From Lachnospiraceae bacterium (GTDB taxonomy: Bacteria; Bacillota; Clostridia; Lachnospirales; Lachnospiraceae), in the NCBI GenBank assembly GCA_016285265.1, contig JAEEQL010000014.1:1-35220 (forward strand): a DNA stretch of 35,220 nt, given 5' to 3'. Shown in pieces: positions 1 to 8,030 of the stretch; positions within the stretch are counted from its first letter, which is position 1; the number at the start of each line of letters is the position of its first letter. Below the pieces are notes generated by a model that saw only the letters and a program-made list of their open reading frames with translations, was not told the DNA's origin and ran no database searches. A program made the translations under genes and the position numbers.

Positions 1-32
1 GGGGATAGCATATAAGAATTTACTATGATTTT

Positions 33-701
33 TTATGCTTTTCTGGCTTCATAATCGCTCTCGATATCGGCCTTCCAGGCACCTCCGGTAAATGCTGCCG
101 CCATGGAAGCTCCCTTGCACTTTCTCGCCTTTGATACAACCTTTCCGAGGACATCGTAATTAAGTGCTATTCCGGCTTCATCGCAGCAGTAATCCGCAGC
201 CATCTCACGTGAGATACCCATATTCCCCGCGGTCTCGATCGCATCGATATTGGCGCCCAGGAATATGAACTCCCAGTGATCCTTCTCCTTCTTCTGCTCG
301 ACCAGGCGCTTGATATCCTTAAAGCTGTAACGTCTGCTGGCATTTTCAAGGCCGTCGGTGGTGATGATGAAGAGGGTCTTTTCCGGACGGTCCTCTTCGC
401 GCGCATACTTGTGGATATTTGATATGCGGTCTATCGTCTCGCCCACGGCATCGAGGAGCGCGGTGCAGCCTCTTACAAAATACTCTTCATCTGTGAGCTT
501 ACCCACTTTCTTAAGCTCGACTCTGTCATGGATGGTCTCGACCTTATCATCAAACAGCACGGTTGATACGTATGCCTCTCCGTCCTCCTTTTTCTGCTTG
601 GAGATCATGGAATTGAATCCGCCTATGGTGTCGCTTTCAAGTCCGCCCATCGATCCGCTTCTGTCAAGAATGAATACAAGCTCGGTTAAATTTTCTCTCA
701 T
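33..701 (-). CDS. von Willebrand factor A domain protein
   Basis: This 222-residue protein is essentially one vWA domain. The metal-ion-dependent adhesion site is complete: the DxSxS motif is D13-R-S-G-S17, a conserved Thr lies in GCTALLD near residue 80, and an Asp lies in TTDG near residue 115. It has no signal peptide or membrane segment, so it should act in the cytoplasm as a Mg-dependent protein-binding module. The start is supported by an AGAGGT ribosome site a few bases upstream. It lies downstream of an HTH-protein gene (869-1666) in the same direction, but a hairpin with a T-rich tail (802-843) separates them, so it may have its own promoter. The domain call is firm; the partner and pathway are unknown. 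Confidence 0.9.
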   Translation of the reverse strand: MRENLTELVFILDRSGSMGGLESDTIGGFNSMISKQKKEDGEAYVSTVLFDDKVETIHDRVELKKVGKLTDEEYFVRGCTALLDAVGETIDRISNIHKYAREEDRPEKTLFIITTDGLENASRRYSFKDIKRLVEQKKEKDHWEFIFLGANIDAIETAGNMGISREMAADYCCDEAGIALNYDVLGKVVSKARKCKGASMAAAFTGGAWKADIESDYEARKA

Positions 702-789
702 AGTATTTACCTCTTTTCCACCGCCTGAACGGCTTTAATTAATTGTGCTTTCCGGTTTTGTCCGGCGTTTTATTGTTTCTGAGGTAATA

Positions 790-843
790 CTAATAAAATA
801 AGGACCCGGGTTGGTCTACCGTCAGGCGACATTTTCCGGGTCC
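790..843 (-). terminator. Likely terminator after the HTH-protein gene
   Basis: Inverted repeat GGACCCGG (802-809) and CCGGGTCC (836-843) forms an 8-bp GC-rich stem with a 26-base loop. On the minus strand it is followed by the T-rich tail TTATTTTATT. It lies just past the stop of the 869-1666 gene. Confidence 0.6.
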
Positions 844-868
844 GAAAAGAAATACTTATTATGCGGTT

Positions 869-1666
869 TTAATGCGATCCGAGAGGCGGCTCTCCGTATT
901 CGTCCAGCGTATAATTTATGACGAACATGTCATAACTTTCCTTCTCTATGAAGTAACGGACTATCAGATCCTGTTTGCTGCAGGGTGAAAGAGCAAGTCC
1001 TGCCCTTGAAAGAAGATCCTTCGTATCATCGAGACTCAGCTCCAGTGCGATCGCGATCGCAAGCGCCGTGGATTTACTCGGATTCTTGGTGGTTCCGCAT
1101 TTAAGCTTTGAATACGCCTTTCTGTCTATGCCTGCTTTCTTCTGAAGCTCGGGCTCGGTGATGCCCTTCCTGTCGGCAAATTCCCAGACAAGCTCCATGA
1201 ACGACTTATCCAGATCACCGATGACATCCTCAAGTTTTCTGTCAGCCTTGGGCTCCGGAGCAGAAGCCTGCGGAGCCATCATTGCAAAAGCCATCGGCTT
1301 CATATCAGAAGCAGACATCTGCATAGCGTTCGCGGATCCGGAAATTTTCGCCGCTGCGCCCATAAAGGCTTCATCTGATGCGGCAGGAGCGGATTCCTTA
1401 GCGGCACCGGTCTTTCTTGCTGCGAACAGACCGGGCTTTTTTCTTTTCTTCCGGGGAGTCTCTTCAACATCAAATGATACGCATTCTTTGTCAGCCGCTT
1501 CAAAAGCTTCTTCCGTGTATGCGTCCTCTTCAAGAGTGATCCCATCGGGTTCAGGACAGGCACCATGCAATAACTCTTCCGGTTCTTCGTAGTACTTTTC
1601 CAGATAGAGCCTTACTTCATCAAGTATCTGCGCCGAAACGCATGGAACTTTTCTTTCACCGGACAT
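869..1666 (-). CDS. HTH-domain protein with Lys- and Ala/Met-rich middle region
   Basis: The protein has 265 residues in three parts. Residues 1-80 are strongly acidic. Residues 90-140 are low complexity, with a basic patch (KKRKK) and then Ala/Met/Ser-rich sequence. Residues 146-265 form a compact domain with a Cro/XRE-like helical pattern (LQKKAGIDRKAYSKL) and a C-terminal tail containing NYTLDEYGEPPLG. I recall similar C-terminal domains in Firmicutes proteins annotated as HTH regulators, but this is recognition by eye. The start has a strong GGGGAGG ribosome site. It follows the ABC exporter genes by 24 bp and is probably in their operon, with the vWA gene downstream. DNA binding is an inference; the long flexible middle suggests a scaffold role is also possible. 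Confidence 0.7.
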   Translation of the reverse strand: MSGERKVPCVSAQILDEVRLYLEKYYEEPEELLHGACPEPDGITLEEDAYTEEAFEAADKECVSFDVEETPRKKRKKPGLFAARKTGAAKESAPAASDEAFMGAAAKISGSANAMQMSASDMKPMAFAMMAPQASAPEPKADRKLEDVIGDLDKSFMELVWEFADRKGITEPELQKKAGIDRKAYSKLKCGTTKNPSKSTALAIAIALELSLDDTKDLLSRAGLALSPCSKQDLIVRYFIEKESYDMFVINYTLDEYGEPPLGSH

Positions 1667-1690
1667 ATCTGCCTCCCCTCGGTCTGTGCA

Positions 1691-3490
1691 TCAGACAGCT
1701 TTGATATCCGCGCCTTCGTACCTTCCGGCCTGAACCTTCCACATTCCGGCGTATTTTCCGCCGAGTGCAAGGAGGCTTTCATGAGTGCCTTCCTCAACTA
1801 TGCGTCCGTTTTCGAGCATTATGATACGGTCCGCATCCCTCGTGGTCGAAAGTCTGTGGGATATATAGAACACGGTCTTGCCCTCTGCGGCGGATTCCAT
1901 CGCTTTATTGAGTTCATACTCCGCGATCGGATCGAGTGCCGAACTGGGCTCATCCATTATCAGTATATCAGCATCCTTGAAAAATGCGCGTGAAATTGCA
2001 ATTTTCTGACTTTCGCCACCGGAGAAGTTCACACCGTCTTCATCAAACTCAGCGGTAACCTGCGTATCGAGTCCCTTCGGAAGCTTCTTCAGACGTCTGG
2101 CAAATCCCGCCTTTTCCAGAGCGGAGAGTATCATCTCCCTGTCCTTAGACTCATCGCTCATAACGACGTTCTCGGCAAGTGAAGCTCCGTACATCTGGTA
2201 ATCCTGGAATACAACTCCGATCCTTCTTCTGTAATCGTAAGGGCTGTAATCCCTGATATCCCTTCCGTGATAGGTTATCTTTCCGGCTGTCGGATCGTAC
2301 AGTCTCATAAGCAGTTTGATGAGCGTTGTCTTACCCGCTCCGTTATATCCGACGATCGCTATCTTTTCTCCGGGTGATACCTTGAGCGATATGCCCTTGA
2401 GGGTTTCTCCCGCCTTTTCTTCGTACGCAAAGCTTACATTATCAATGACAAGCTCACCGTTTCCTTTCGGAACCTTCTCACCTTCGAACGGCTTGATCAC
2501 GGGCTCGTAATCGAGGAATGCCCTGATCTTGTCGATGTAGAGACTGTTTTCCTGGGCCTGGGGGAATATCTCCGCTATGCCTGCCATACCTCTTCTCAAG
2601 CTTCCCGTTCTGTTAAAAAGAACGACGGCATTACTGTAATCGATGGTATGAAGCACGGCTGCCTGAAACACAAGGTATGTGATGTAGAGACCGTCCATGA
2701 TGAAGTCACCTATCACATAATCTCTTGTAAAGGTAAGGAAGGATCTCTTTCCTCCGACCTTCTCCTGCTCTTTTACTATATCGTCGTTGGCTTCGTCGAA
2801 TTCCTTTTCGAGGGAATCGCCTACAGCGGGGTGAAGCCTTAATTCCTTCGCATAATCATTCAGATAGAAAACCCTGCTGACGTAATTTCTCTTTCTTTCG
2901 AGAGGATTGACCTTGAGCCTTACATCGTAGTTGAGTTTGTTGATCTTCTTGGCGACGATGAAGCGAAGTATCAGCGATGCCGTTACGAAGAGAATACCGG
3001 TCGCATTGGTCACCAGGTAGAAAACTCCTGTCGTAAAGACGATCGTGAGTGCCTCCATAATGCTCTTGCACATCGCAAGGAATCTGTCTATCGAGCTTTC
3101 CGCCTCGGCAACCGCAAGCACGAAGTCATTGTAGTATTCGGGGTCATCGTAGCAGGAAAGATCTATCTCTGCAGCCTTCGCATACATCTGTTCCTTCAGT
3201 GCGCGGTAAAGCTTAGGCTTGCATCTGAAGCTCCATCCGTGGATGAAGAATCCGTCGGGAACGATCTGGATCATATTGATCACAAGGATGATGCCGATGA
3301 AAAGGAGCGCCTTCCAGAACGGCTCATTATACTCCGCACAGTGAAGCACGTAACGTATTCCCAGAACATGCTCGAGGAAGATTATTCCCTGATACCTGAA
3401 TCCGTCGTAAAGGAAATAGATCATGTATCCGGGACATGTCTTAAAGCACAGGTTCCATAAGAAGAGCTGGTTCTTCCATACTTTCTTCAT
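1691..3490 (-). CDS. ABC exporter half-transporter (TMD-NBD), subunit 2
   Basis: This 599-residue half-transporter has an N-terminal membrane domain (about residues 1-320) fused to an ATPase domain. The nucleotide-binding motifs are complete: Walker A GYNGAGKTT (381-389), Q-loop FQD (428-430), signature FSGGE (489-493), Walker B ILIMDEP with the catalytic Glu (509-515), and the switch His in SHR (about 545). Its ATG overlaps the stop of the upstream exporter gene by 4 bp (ATGA at 3487-3490), so the two are translationally coupled and probably form a heterodimer. No substrate gene is nearby, so the cargo (peptide, drug or lipid) is unknown. The type IV exporter architecture is clear. Confidence 0.92.
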   Translation of the reverse strand: MKKVWKNQLFLWNLCFKTCPGYMIYFLYDGFRYQGIIFLEHVLGIRYVLHCAEYNEPFWKALLFIGIILVINMIQIVPDGFFIHGWSFRCKPKLYRALKEQMYAKAAEIDLSCYDDPEYYNDFVLAVAEAESSIDRFLAMCKSIMEALTIVFTTGVFYLVTNATGILFVTASLILRFIVAKKINKLNYDVRLKVNPLERKRNYVSRVFYLNDYAKELRLHPAVGDSLEKEFDEANDDIVKEQEKVGGKRSFLTFTRDYVIGDFIMDGLYITYLVFQAAVLHTIDYSNAVVLFNRTGSLRRGMAGIAEIFPQAQENSLYIDKIRAFLDYEPVIKPFEGEKVPKGNGELVIDNVSFAYEEKAGETLKGISLKVSPGEKIAIVGYNGAGKTTLIKLLMRLYDPTAGKITYHGRDIRDYSPYDYRRRIGVVFQDYQMYGASLAENVVMSDESKDREMILSALEKAGFARRLKKLPKGLDTQVTAEFDEDGVNFSGGESQKIAISRAFFKDADILIMDEPSSALDPIAEYELNKAMESAAEGKTVFYISHRLSTTRDADRIIMLENGRIVEEGTHESLLALGGKYAGMWKVQAGRYEGADIKAV

Positions 3491-5352
3491 ACGGCTTCAC
3501 CTCCTTCCGCAGATTCTTCGGAACTTTCGCCGGAGCTGAGCGCAAGGTAATTGACCGCCTGCTTTCTGTACATATCGGCATAGATACCGTTCATATCCAT
3601 CAGCATCCTGTGAGACCCCGCCTCGGCAACGGTCTTGCCTGAGAGCAGGTATACCCAGTCGGCATTCTGTACCGAAGATAATCTGTGTGATATGAATATG
3701 AGCGTGTTATCCCTGCACGATTCGTATATGTTGTCGAAAAGCTCGGATTCAGCGATCGGGTCAAGTGCGGAGCTGGGCTCGTCGAATATCTTGATGGGGC
3801 ATTCCTTCACAAACGCTCTTGCAACAACGATCTTCTGGAATTCACCTCCCGAAAGCACGGCACCTTCATCGTCGAACTCATGTGTGAGTATGGTGTGTGG
3901 TCCCTTCGAAAGTGACATTACCTTGTCATATGCACCTGAAAGCTTAAGGGCCTCGGTTACCTTTTCTTCCTTTTCGGAAGGATCGATATTCTCACCCATC
4001 ACGACATTGTCTATGACCGACATCGAGAACATTCTGTGATCCTGGAACGCAGTCGCAAAAAGTGCACGGTATTTATGCAGGTCATATTCCCTGATGTCGC
4101 GTCCGTTCAAAAGGATCACTCCTTCCGTAGGATCGTAGAACCTGAGCAGGAGCTTTATGAGCGTGGTCTTGCCCGCACCGTTATGTCCGACAAGTGCGTA
4201 GGTCTTGCCTCCGCGGAATTCCATGTTCAGATGGGAGAGAACTTCCTTGTCCTTGTATGAGAATGAAACATCCTTAAACTCTATGCTTTTGATCTCCGTT
4301 CCGGGATCGTCGCCTGCGGTATCCTCGGGAATCCTTTCCTTATACTCAAGGAAGCTTCTCAGATACTCAACAAACAGACCGTTCTGGAAAAGAGCGGTAA
4401 GTGATTCCGTAAATCCGATCAGTATCCATGTGGTGGAGACCATCATGCTCGTGATGACGGAGAGCTGTGCCAGAGTCATCGTATGGCTTACAACAGTCCT
4501 GTATGCTCCGTAGATAAGAAGTCCTTCGAAGATGAATGTGAATGTGAACATGACCGTCATCCAGTGAAGGAATACAGCCTTCTTCGTATACTTCTTAGTT
4601 ACATCGGCAAGGCCGGTTATCGCTTCGTTGTACTGTCTCTTCATCAGCCTGAAGACATCGGTAAGTCTCATCTCCTTCGCATACTCGGTCAGATACATTA
4701 CACGGTTGATATATGCGATCCTTCTGTTATGAGGCGCCATATCCTTGTTTCTCGCATAATCAAGATGCGAGTTCATTCTTTTGAATACGAAGTTTCCGAT
4801 TATCGGGAAAAGAATGAAAAGGACGGATATCTTGTCCACCTGGTACATAAAGGCGAATGCAAATACGCTGGCGATCGCACCGAACACCGTTCCGAATACC
4901 ACCTCCACGGTCTGTATCAGTCTCTCGTCGGCCTTCTCCATCGCAAGAGTATATTTATTGTAGAATTCGCTGTCCTCGAAGCATTCAAGCTCCACATTTC
5001 TGGACTTTCTGAAAAGCTTACGGTAGACGCCCTTGTTTATCACGGCCCTGGCCACGGGGATGATCTTTCCGTTCAGTACCGCGTTGTAAAGACTCATCGA
5101 ACCGAATACAACGGTGACCACGATGATGAAGATCATGATCCTCGAAAATTCCTGCCCGGTTTCAAGTGCGTTGATGACAAAGCGCATAAAAAATGCACTG
5201 TAAAACAGCCATTCAAAATATCCGAGGAATCTGCTGATTGCCTTATGCACTACAAACCTCGGACAAATGCGCATCACAAGACGACAGGCAAAGATATTGT
5301 TCTCTAATGCCCTGCCCCTTCCGATCTCTCTTTTTTTCTTTTTGTCGCTCAT
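3487..5352 (-). CDS. ABC exporter half-transporter (TMD-NBD), subunit 1
   Basis: This 621-residue half-transporter is the first gene of its operon. The membrane domain covers about residues 1-340. The ATPase domain has Walker A GHNGAGKTT (389-397), Q-loop FQD, signature LSGGE (500-504), Walker B IKIFDEP with catalytic Glu, and SHR (about 555). Both subunits therefore keep apparently intact ATP sites, unlike many heterodimeric exporters in which one site is degenerate. The N-terminus is very basic (KKKKR) before the first membrane helix, and the C-terminus is Ser/Glu-rich. The start has an AAGGATGG ribosome site and a good sigma-A type promoter upstream (5385-5413). The downstream gene overlaps by 4 bp. 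Confidence 0.92.
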   Translation of the reverse strand: MSDKKKKREIGRGRALENNIFACRLVMRICPRFVVHKAISRFLGYFEWLFYSAFFMRFVINALETGQEFSRIMIFIIVVTVVFGSMSLYNAVLNGKIIPVARAVINKGVYRKLFRKSRNVELECFEDSEFYNKYTLAMEKADERLIQTVEVVFGTVFGAIASVFAFAFMYQVDKISVLFILFPIIGNFVFKRMNSHLDYARNKDMAPHNRRIAYINRVMYLTEYAKEMRLTDVFRLMKRQYNEAITGLADVTKKYTKKAVFLHWMTVMFTFTFIFEGLLIYGAYRTVVSHTMTLAQLSVITSMMVSTTWILIGFTESLTALFQNGLFVEYLRSFLEYKERIPEDTAGDDPGTEIKSIEFKDVSFSYKDKEVLSHLNMEFRGGKTYALVGHNGAGKTTLIKLLLRFYDPTEGVILLNGRDIREYDLHKYRALFATAFQDHRMFSMSVIDNVVMGENIDPSEKEEKVTEALKLSGAYDKVMSLSKGPHTILTHEFDDEGAVLSGGEFQKIVVARAFVKECPIKIFDEPSSALDPIAESELFDNIYESCRDNTLIFISHRLSSVQNADWVYLLSGKTVAEAGSHRMLMDMNGIYADMYRKQAVNYLALSSGESSEESAEGGEAV

Positions 5353-5384
5353 GGGTCCATCCTTACAGAAAACGTATTTCGTTT

Positions 5385-5413
5385 ATTGTATATGCTGCAG
5401 CTTACTTTGTCAT
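5385..5413 (-). promoter_or_regulatory. Sigma-A type promoter for the ABC exporter operon
   Basis: On the minus strand, -35 ATGACA (5408-5413) and -10 TACAAT (5385-5390) are separated by exactly 17 bp. Each box has one mismatch to consensus. It lies about 35 bp upstream of the first exporter gene. Confidence 0.65.
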
Positions 5414-5454
5414 TTAAGTTTTAGTTAAATTTTTATACTTATAGTGTAATATGG

Positions 5455-5460
5455 TATAAT
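5455..5460 (+). promoter_or_regulatory. -10 box directly ahead of the zinc-ribbon gene
   Basis: A perfect TATAAT ends 10 bases before the ATG at 5471, and no convincing -35 is seen. If it is used, transcription would begin about 4 bases before the start codon, giving an almost leaderless mRNA. Confidence 0.45.
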
Positions 5461-5470
5461 TCGGGTTGAT

Positions 5471-6106
5471 ATGGTTAAGTGCAGTTTTTGTGACAACTTA
5501 ATGAGTGAGACAGATCTGAACTGTCCCTTTTGCGGAACACCTCACGATCCGATAAAAAGGGGTCCTTCCGGTGTTCCCCGTACGATCAGTGAACTGAAAA
5601 AATTCGTGGATACGACAGGCATTTCGCTTGCAAGACTTCATTTTCACATAGATGAGGATTACAGAGGCAGCAGAGCGTTCGGAATTTACAGAGATCCCAA
5701 AACGGGAAATTTTGTCGTATATAAAAATAAAGATACCGGGGAGCGTGCGATAAGATACGAAGGTCCCGATGAAGCGCATGCAGTTTATGAGATATATCAG
5801 AAATTAAAAGAAAGAATGACAATGTATCGGAACAATCCGATGAACCGGCATACCGATCTGTATAAAGATCCGAAACCGGATCTGCTCAATATGGGTTCCA
5901 CGAAGACCGGAATCATTATAGTGGTCATTGTAACCGTCTTTATAATACTTTTATATATGCTGAGTTATAGCATCGGGTATATTCCGAATTCCGGGGGCGG
6001 AGGCAGCAGCACACGGTATGAGTCGAGTTATGACAACGATTCGGACTACTCCTATTCGGATTGGGGATCGGATTCGGATTATGATGACTGGAGCTCCGAC
6101 TGGTGA
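5471..6106 (+). CDS. Zinc-ribbon, single-pass membrane protein with acidic Ser/Tyr-rich tail
   Basis: The 211-residue product opens with a treble-clef/zinc-ribbon motif using Cys4, Cys7, Cys18 and Cys21. A soluble region of about 120 residues follows, then a strongly hydrophobic segment near residues 146-170. The last 40 residues are Gly/Ser/Tyr/Asp-rich low-complexity sequence. The ATG at 5471 must be the start, because a later Met would delete the first Cys pair. There is only a weak ribosome site, and a TATAAT lies 10 bases upstream. It is divergent from the ABC exporter operon and convergent with the DUF3737 gene, with abutting stop codons. It resembles the many uncharacterised Firmicutes zinc-ribbon membrane proteins; the function is unknown. 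It is one of only two plus-strand genes here. Confidence 0.85.
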   Translation: MVKCSFCDNLMSETDLNCPFCGTPHDPIKRGPSGVPRTISELKKFVDTTGISLARLHFHIDEDYRGSRAFGIYRDPKTGNFVVYKNKDTGERAIRYEGPDEAHAVYEIYQKLKERMTMYRNNPMNRHTDLYKDPKPDLLNMGSTKTGIIIVVIVTVFIILLYMLSYSIGYIPNSGGGGSSTRYESSYDNDSDYSYSDWGSDSDYDDWSSDW

Positions 6107-6943
6107 TCAGCCGGTTATCTCTATCTCACACATTGCAGACGGATCATCTGAGATGATCTCGGAGACTCCCTTTACGCGGATTATACCGCTCTTAGGATTC
6201 TTGATGCTGATAACGCTGCTCACGATATCAGCTTCGACTTCGGATTTTTCAAATGAAAGATCCGCTTCTTCCATAACACAGTTTATCAGTTTCAGCCCCT
6301 TGCAATAGCACAGGGGCTGTGTTCCTGTTATTCTGCAGTTTTCAAATGTGACATTCTCGCAATACCACGCAAGATATTCTCCCTTGATCACGCAGTCTTT
6401 GACATAGACATTCTTCGCATGCCAGAAGGAATCCTTGGTATCGAAATTACAGTTTGTGAATGTCGAATCTTCAATATACTGAAAGGAATACTTTCCCTTC
6501 AGCGACACATTATTGAAGGTTAGCTTATCGGAGCGCATCATGAAGTACTCACTCTCGGCAGATGAATTTTTCATGTTCAGGCCGTGAACGGACCAACCGA
6601 ACTCGGGCGAAATTATGCTCGAGTTTTCTATGGTGACGTCACTGCACTCACGAAGAGCCTTGATCCCGTGAAGCTTTGAATCGGATATTCTTATATCGTT
6701 CGAATACCAGAGTGCGGCGCGGCATTTATCGGTCATCTCACAGGAGTTTATCTCCAGGTGATCGTCATGCCAGAATGGATAACGGAGATTGAAATACGAA
6801 TCGGAAACCTTAATGTTCCTGCTTTCCTTAAGCGCACTCTCACCGTCCGCAGGTCCGTCGAACCTGCAGCCCGTAACCTCTATACCGTCACTTCCGTACA
6901 GAGCTCTTTCCTGATCAAATGTTTCACCTGAAATAATGTTCAT
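6107..6943 (-). CDS. DUF3737 family protein (beta-helix)
   Basis: The 278-residue product starts with the typical DUF3737 N-terminus (MNIISGETFDQERALYG) and continues as short repeats of the form 'I.NS.....' and 'F.NC.I.G', the signature of a right-handed parallel beta-helix. There is no signal peptide, so it is probably cytoplasmic. The reading frame extends 4 codons further upstream to a TTG at 6955, but family proteins begin at the Met used here; no strong ribosome site decides it. Family members are widespread in Firmicutes and Bacteroidetes without an established biochemical role. The fold resembles pectate-lyase-like proteins, but no catalytic site can be assigned. Confidence 0.88.
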   Translation of the reverse strand: MNIISGETFDQERALYGSDGIEVTGCRFDGPADGESALKESRNIKVSDSYFNLRYPFWHDDHLEINSCEMTDKCRAALWYSNDIRISDSKLHGIKALRECSDVTIENSSIISPEFGWSVHGLNMKNSSAESEYFMMRSDKLTFNNVSLKGKYSFQYIEDSTFTNCNFDTKDSFWHAKNVYVKDCVIKGEYLAWYCENVTFENCRITGTQPLCYCKGLKLINCVMEEADLSFEKSEVEADIVSSVISIKNPKSGIIRVKGVSEIISDDPSAMCEIEITG

Positions 6944-7072
6944 ACTCATAACCAAAGCTTAGCTTCCATAATCTGAACAGGTACATGCTTATACTACCAT
7001 CGGACACAGAAGCATTCTTCAAAATAATTGCCATCAATTATCAGTTTTTTGTCATCGGTGGACTGTACTTCA

Positions 7073-8002
7073 TTACTTGAAACAGTCTTCGATCACATCC
7101 TCAGGGCAAAGGCCGGCTGCCTGGGGCGAAATTCCGCAAGCAAGGGAGAAGTAGTTACCGAATTCCGCAATGTACCACTTATCGTCATAGCATACACAGG
7201 TCATAAACAGAATATAATCATCTCCGTCTATTTCCAGTTCCATGCATATGTTTTCGATATCGCCGCCCCAGGACTTCTTTTTGTACTTATTATAATCCTT
7301 AAGGGCTTTACCGAAATCGAAATCAAAATCGGACTTATCCAGAAAATCCCCGATCTCAATATTTTCAACTTTCGGATCGGAATTCAGAAATTCCATAAGT
7401 GTTTCAAGATCGTCATCATCATCTATTATAAACGTTATGCCTGACGTTAAGGTTGATGCCAGTTCCTCATCATCAACCTCAGCAGCCATCGGTACGATCA
7501 TCTGTCTGAAAACACTTGAGGAAATATATGCACGCCTGTTCTCAAGATTTACGGACGATGTAAGAACAGAATCATTTCCGAGCATCACAAGCTGCTGCCC
7601 GCTGGTGGCAATTCCCGGTGAAAACGCACGTATTCTGTCATAGAATTCCTCAACACTGTAGTTTTCTTCAAAACTCTCCATGGCGAAAGTTGAAAGAATT
7701 CCTTCGAAATCTCCGGCCTTCAGATACTCTGCATAAGCCGTGACCGCCTCTTCCGGAGTATCGTATCCATCTCCTTCAAGCCTGGCGGTTTTGCCAAGGC
7801 TGCCCCTCATCTGCAGAACCGCCATGAGAAGCACTGCCGTTGCACAGACACCTAGTGCAAGACCGATCATGAAAAAGACAAACTTTCCCGAACTCTTTTT
7901 ACGCGGTTCAGGTGCGGGAGTCACAGGCACAGGGTTCCCACCGGCCTGTGCATTTTCGGGTGTGGGTGTTACGGGTGTTGCATTCATATTGTTAGCATCC
8001 AT
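7073..8002 (-). CDS. Membrane-anchored protein with Pro-rich N-terminus
   Basis: This product of about 309 residues has a cytoplasmic Asn/Pro/Thr-rich N-terminus, a basic stretch (RKKSSGK), one membrane helix (about residues 38-62) and an extracytoplasmic region of about 240 residues. The region after the helix (YDTPEEAVTAYAEYLKAGDF) looks like the small alpha-beta domains related to DUF4878/NTF2-like proteins, but I cannot confirm it. An Asp run (IDDDDD) lies near residue 195. GGAGG sits 8 bases before the ATG at 8002, which favours it over the GTG at 8008. It follows the PTS permease gene by 28 bp and may be in its operon. Function unknown. Confidence 0.8.
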   Translation of the reverse strand: MDANNMNATPVTPTPENAQAGGNPVPVTPAPEPRKKSSGKFVFFMIGLALGVCATAVLLMAVLQMRGSLGKTARLEGDGYDTPEEAVTAYAEYLKAGDFEGILSTFAMESFEENYSVEEFYDRIRAFSPGIATSGQQLVMLGNDSVLTSSVNLENRRAYISSSVFRQMIVPMAAEVDDEELASTLTSGITFIIDDDDDLETLMEFLNSDPKVENIEIGDFLDKSDFDFDFGKALKDYNKYKKKSWGGDIENICMELEIDGDDYILFMTCVCYDDKWYIAEFGNYFSLACGISPQAAGLCPEDVIEDCFK

Positions 8003-8030
8003 GTTCACATCCTCCGTTCAATTGAAAAAG

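Noticed and set aside
4483-5307. A 274-codon plus-strand open frame
   Set aside because: Antisense to the ABC exporter gene with complete motifs; its residues are His/Asp-rich in the pattern of a complementary-strand shadow.
7024-7041. 7-bp hairpin ATAATTG/CAATTAT as a terminator after the 7073 gene
   Set aside because: The stem is short and AT-only apart from one pair, and the T-run on the minus strand is only four bases.
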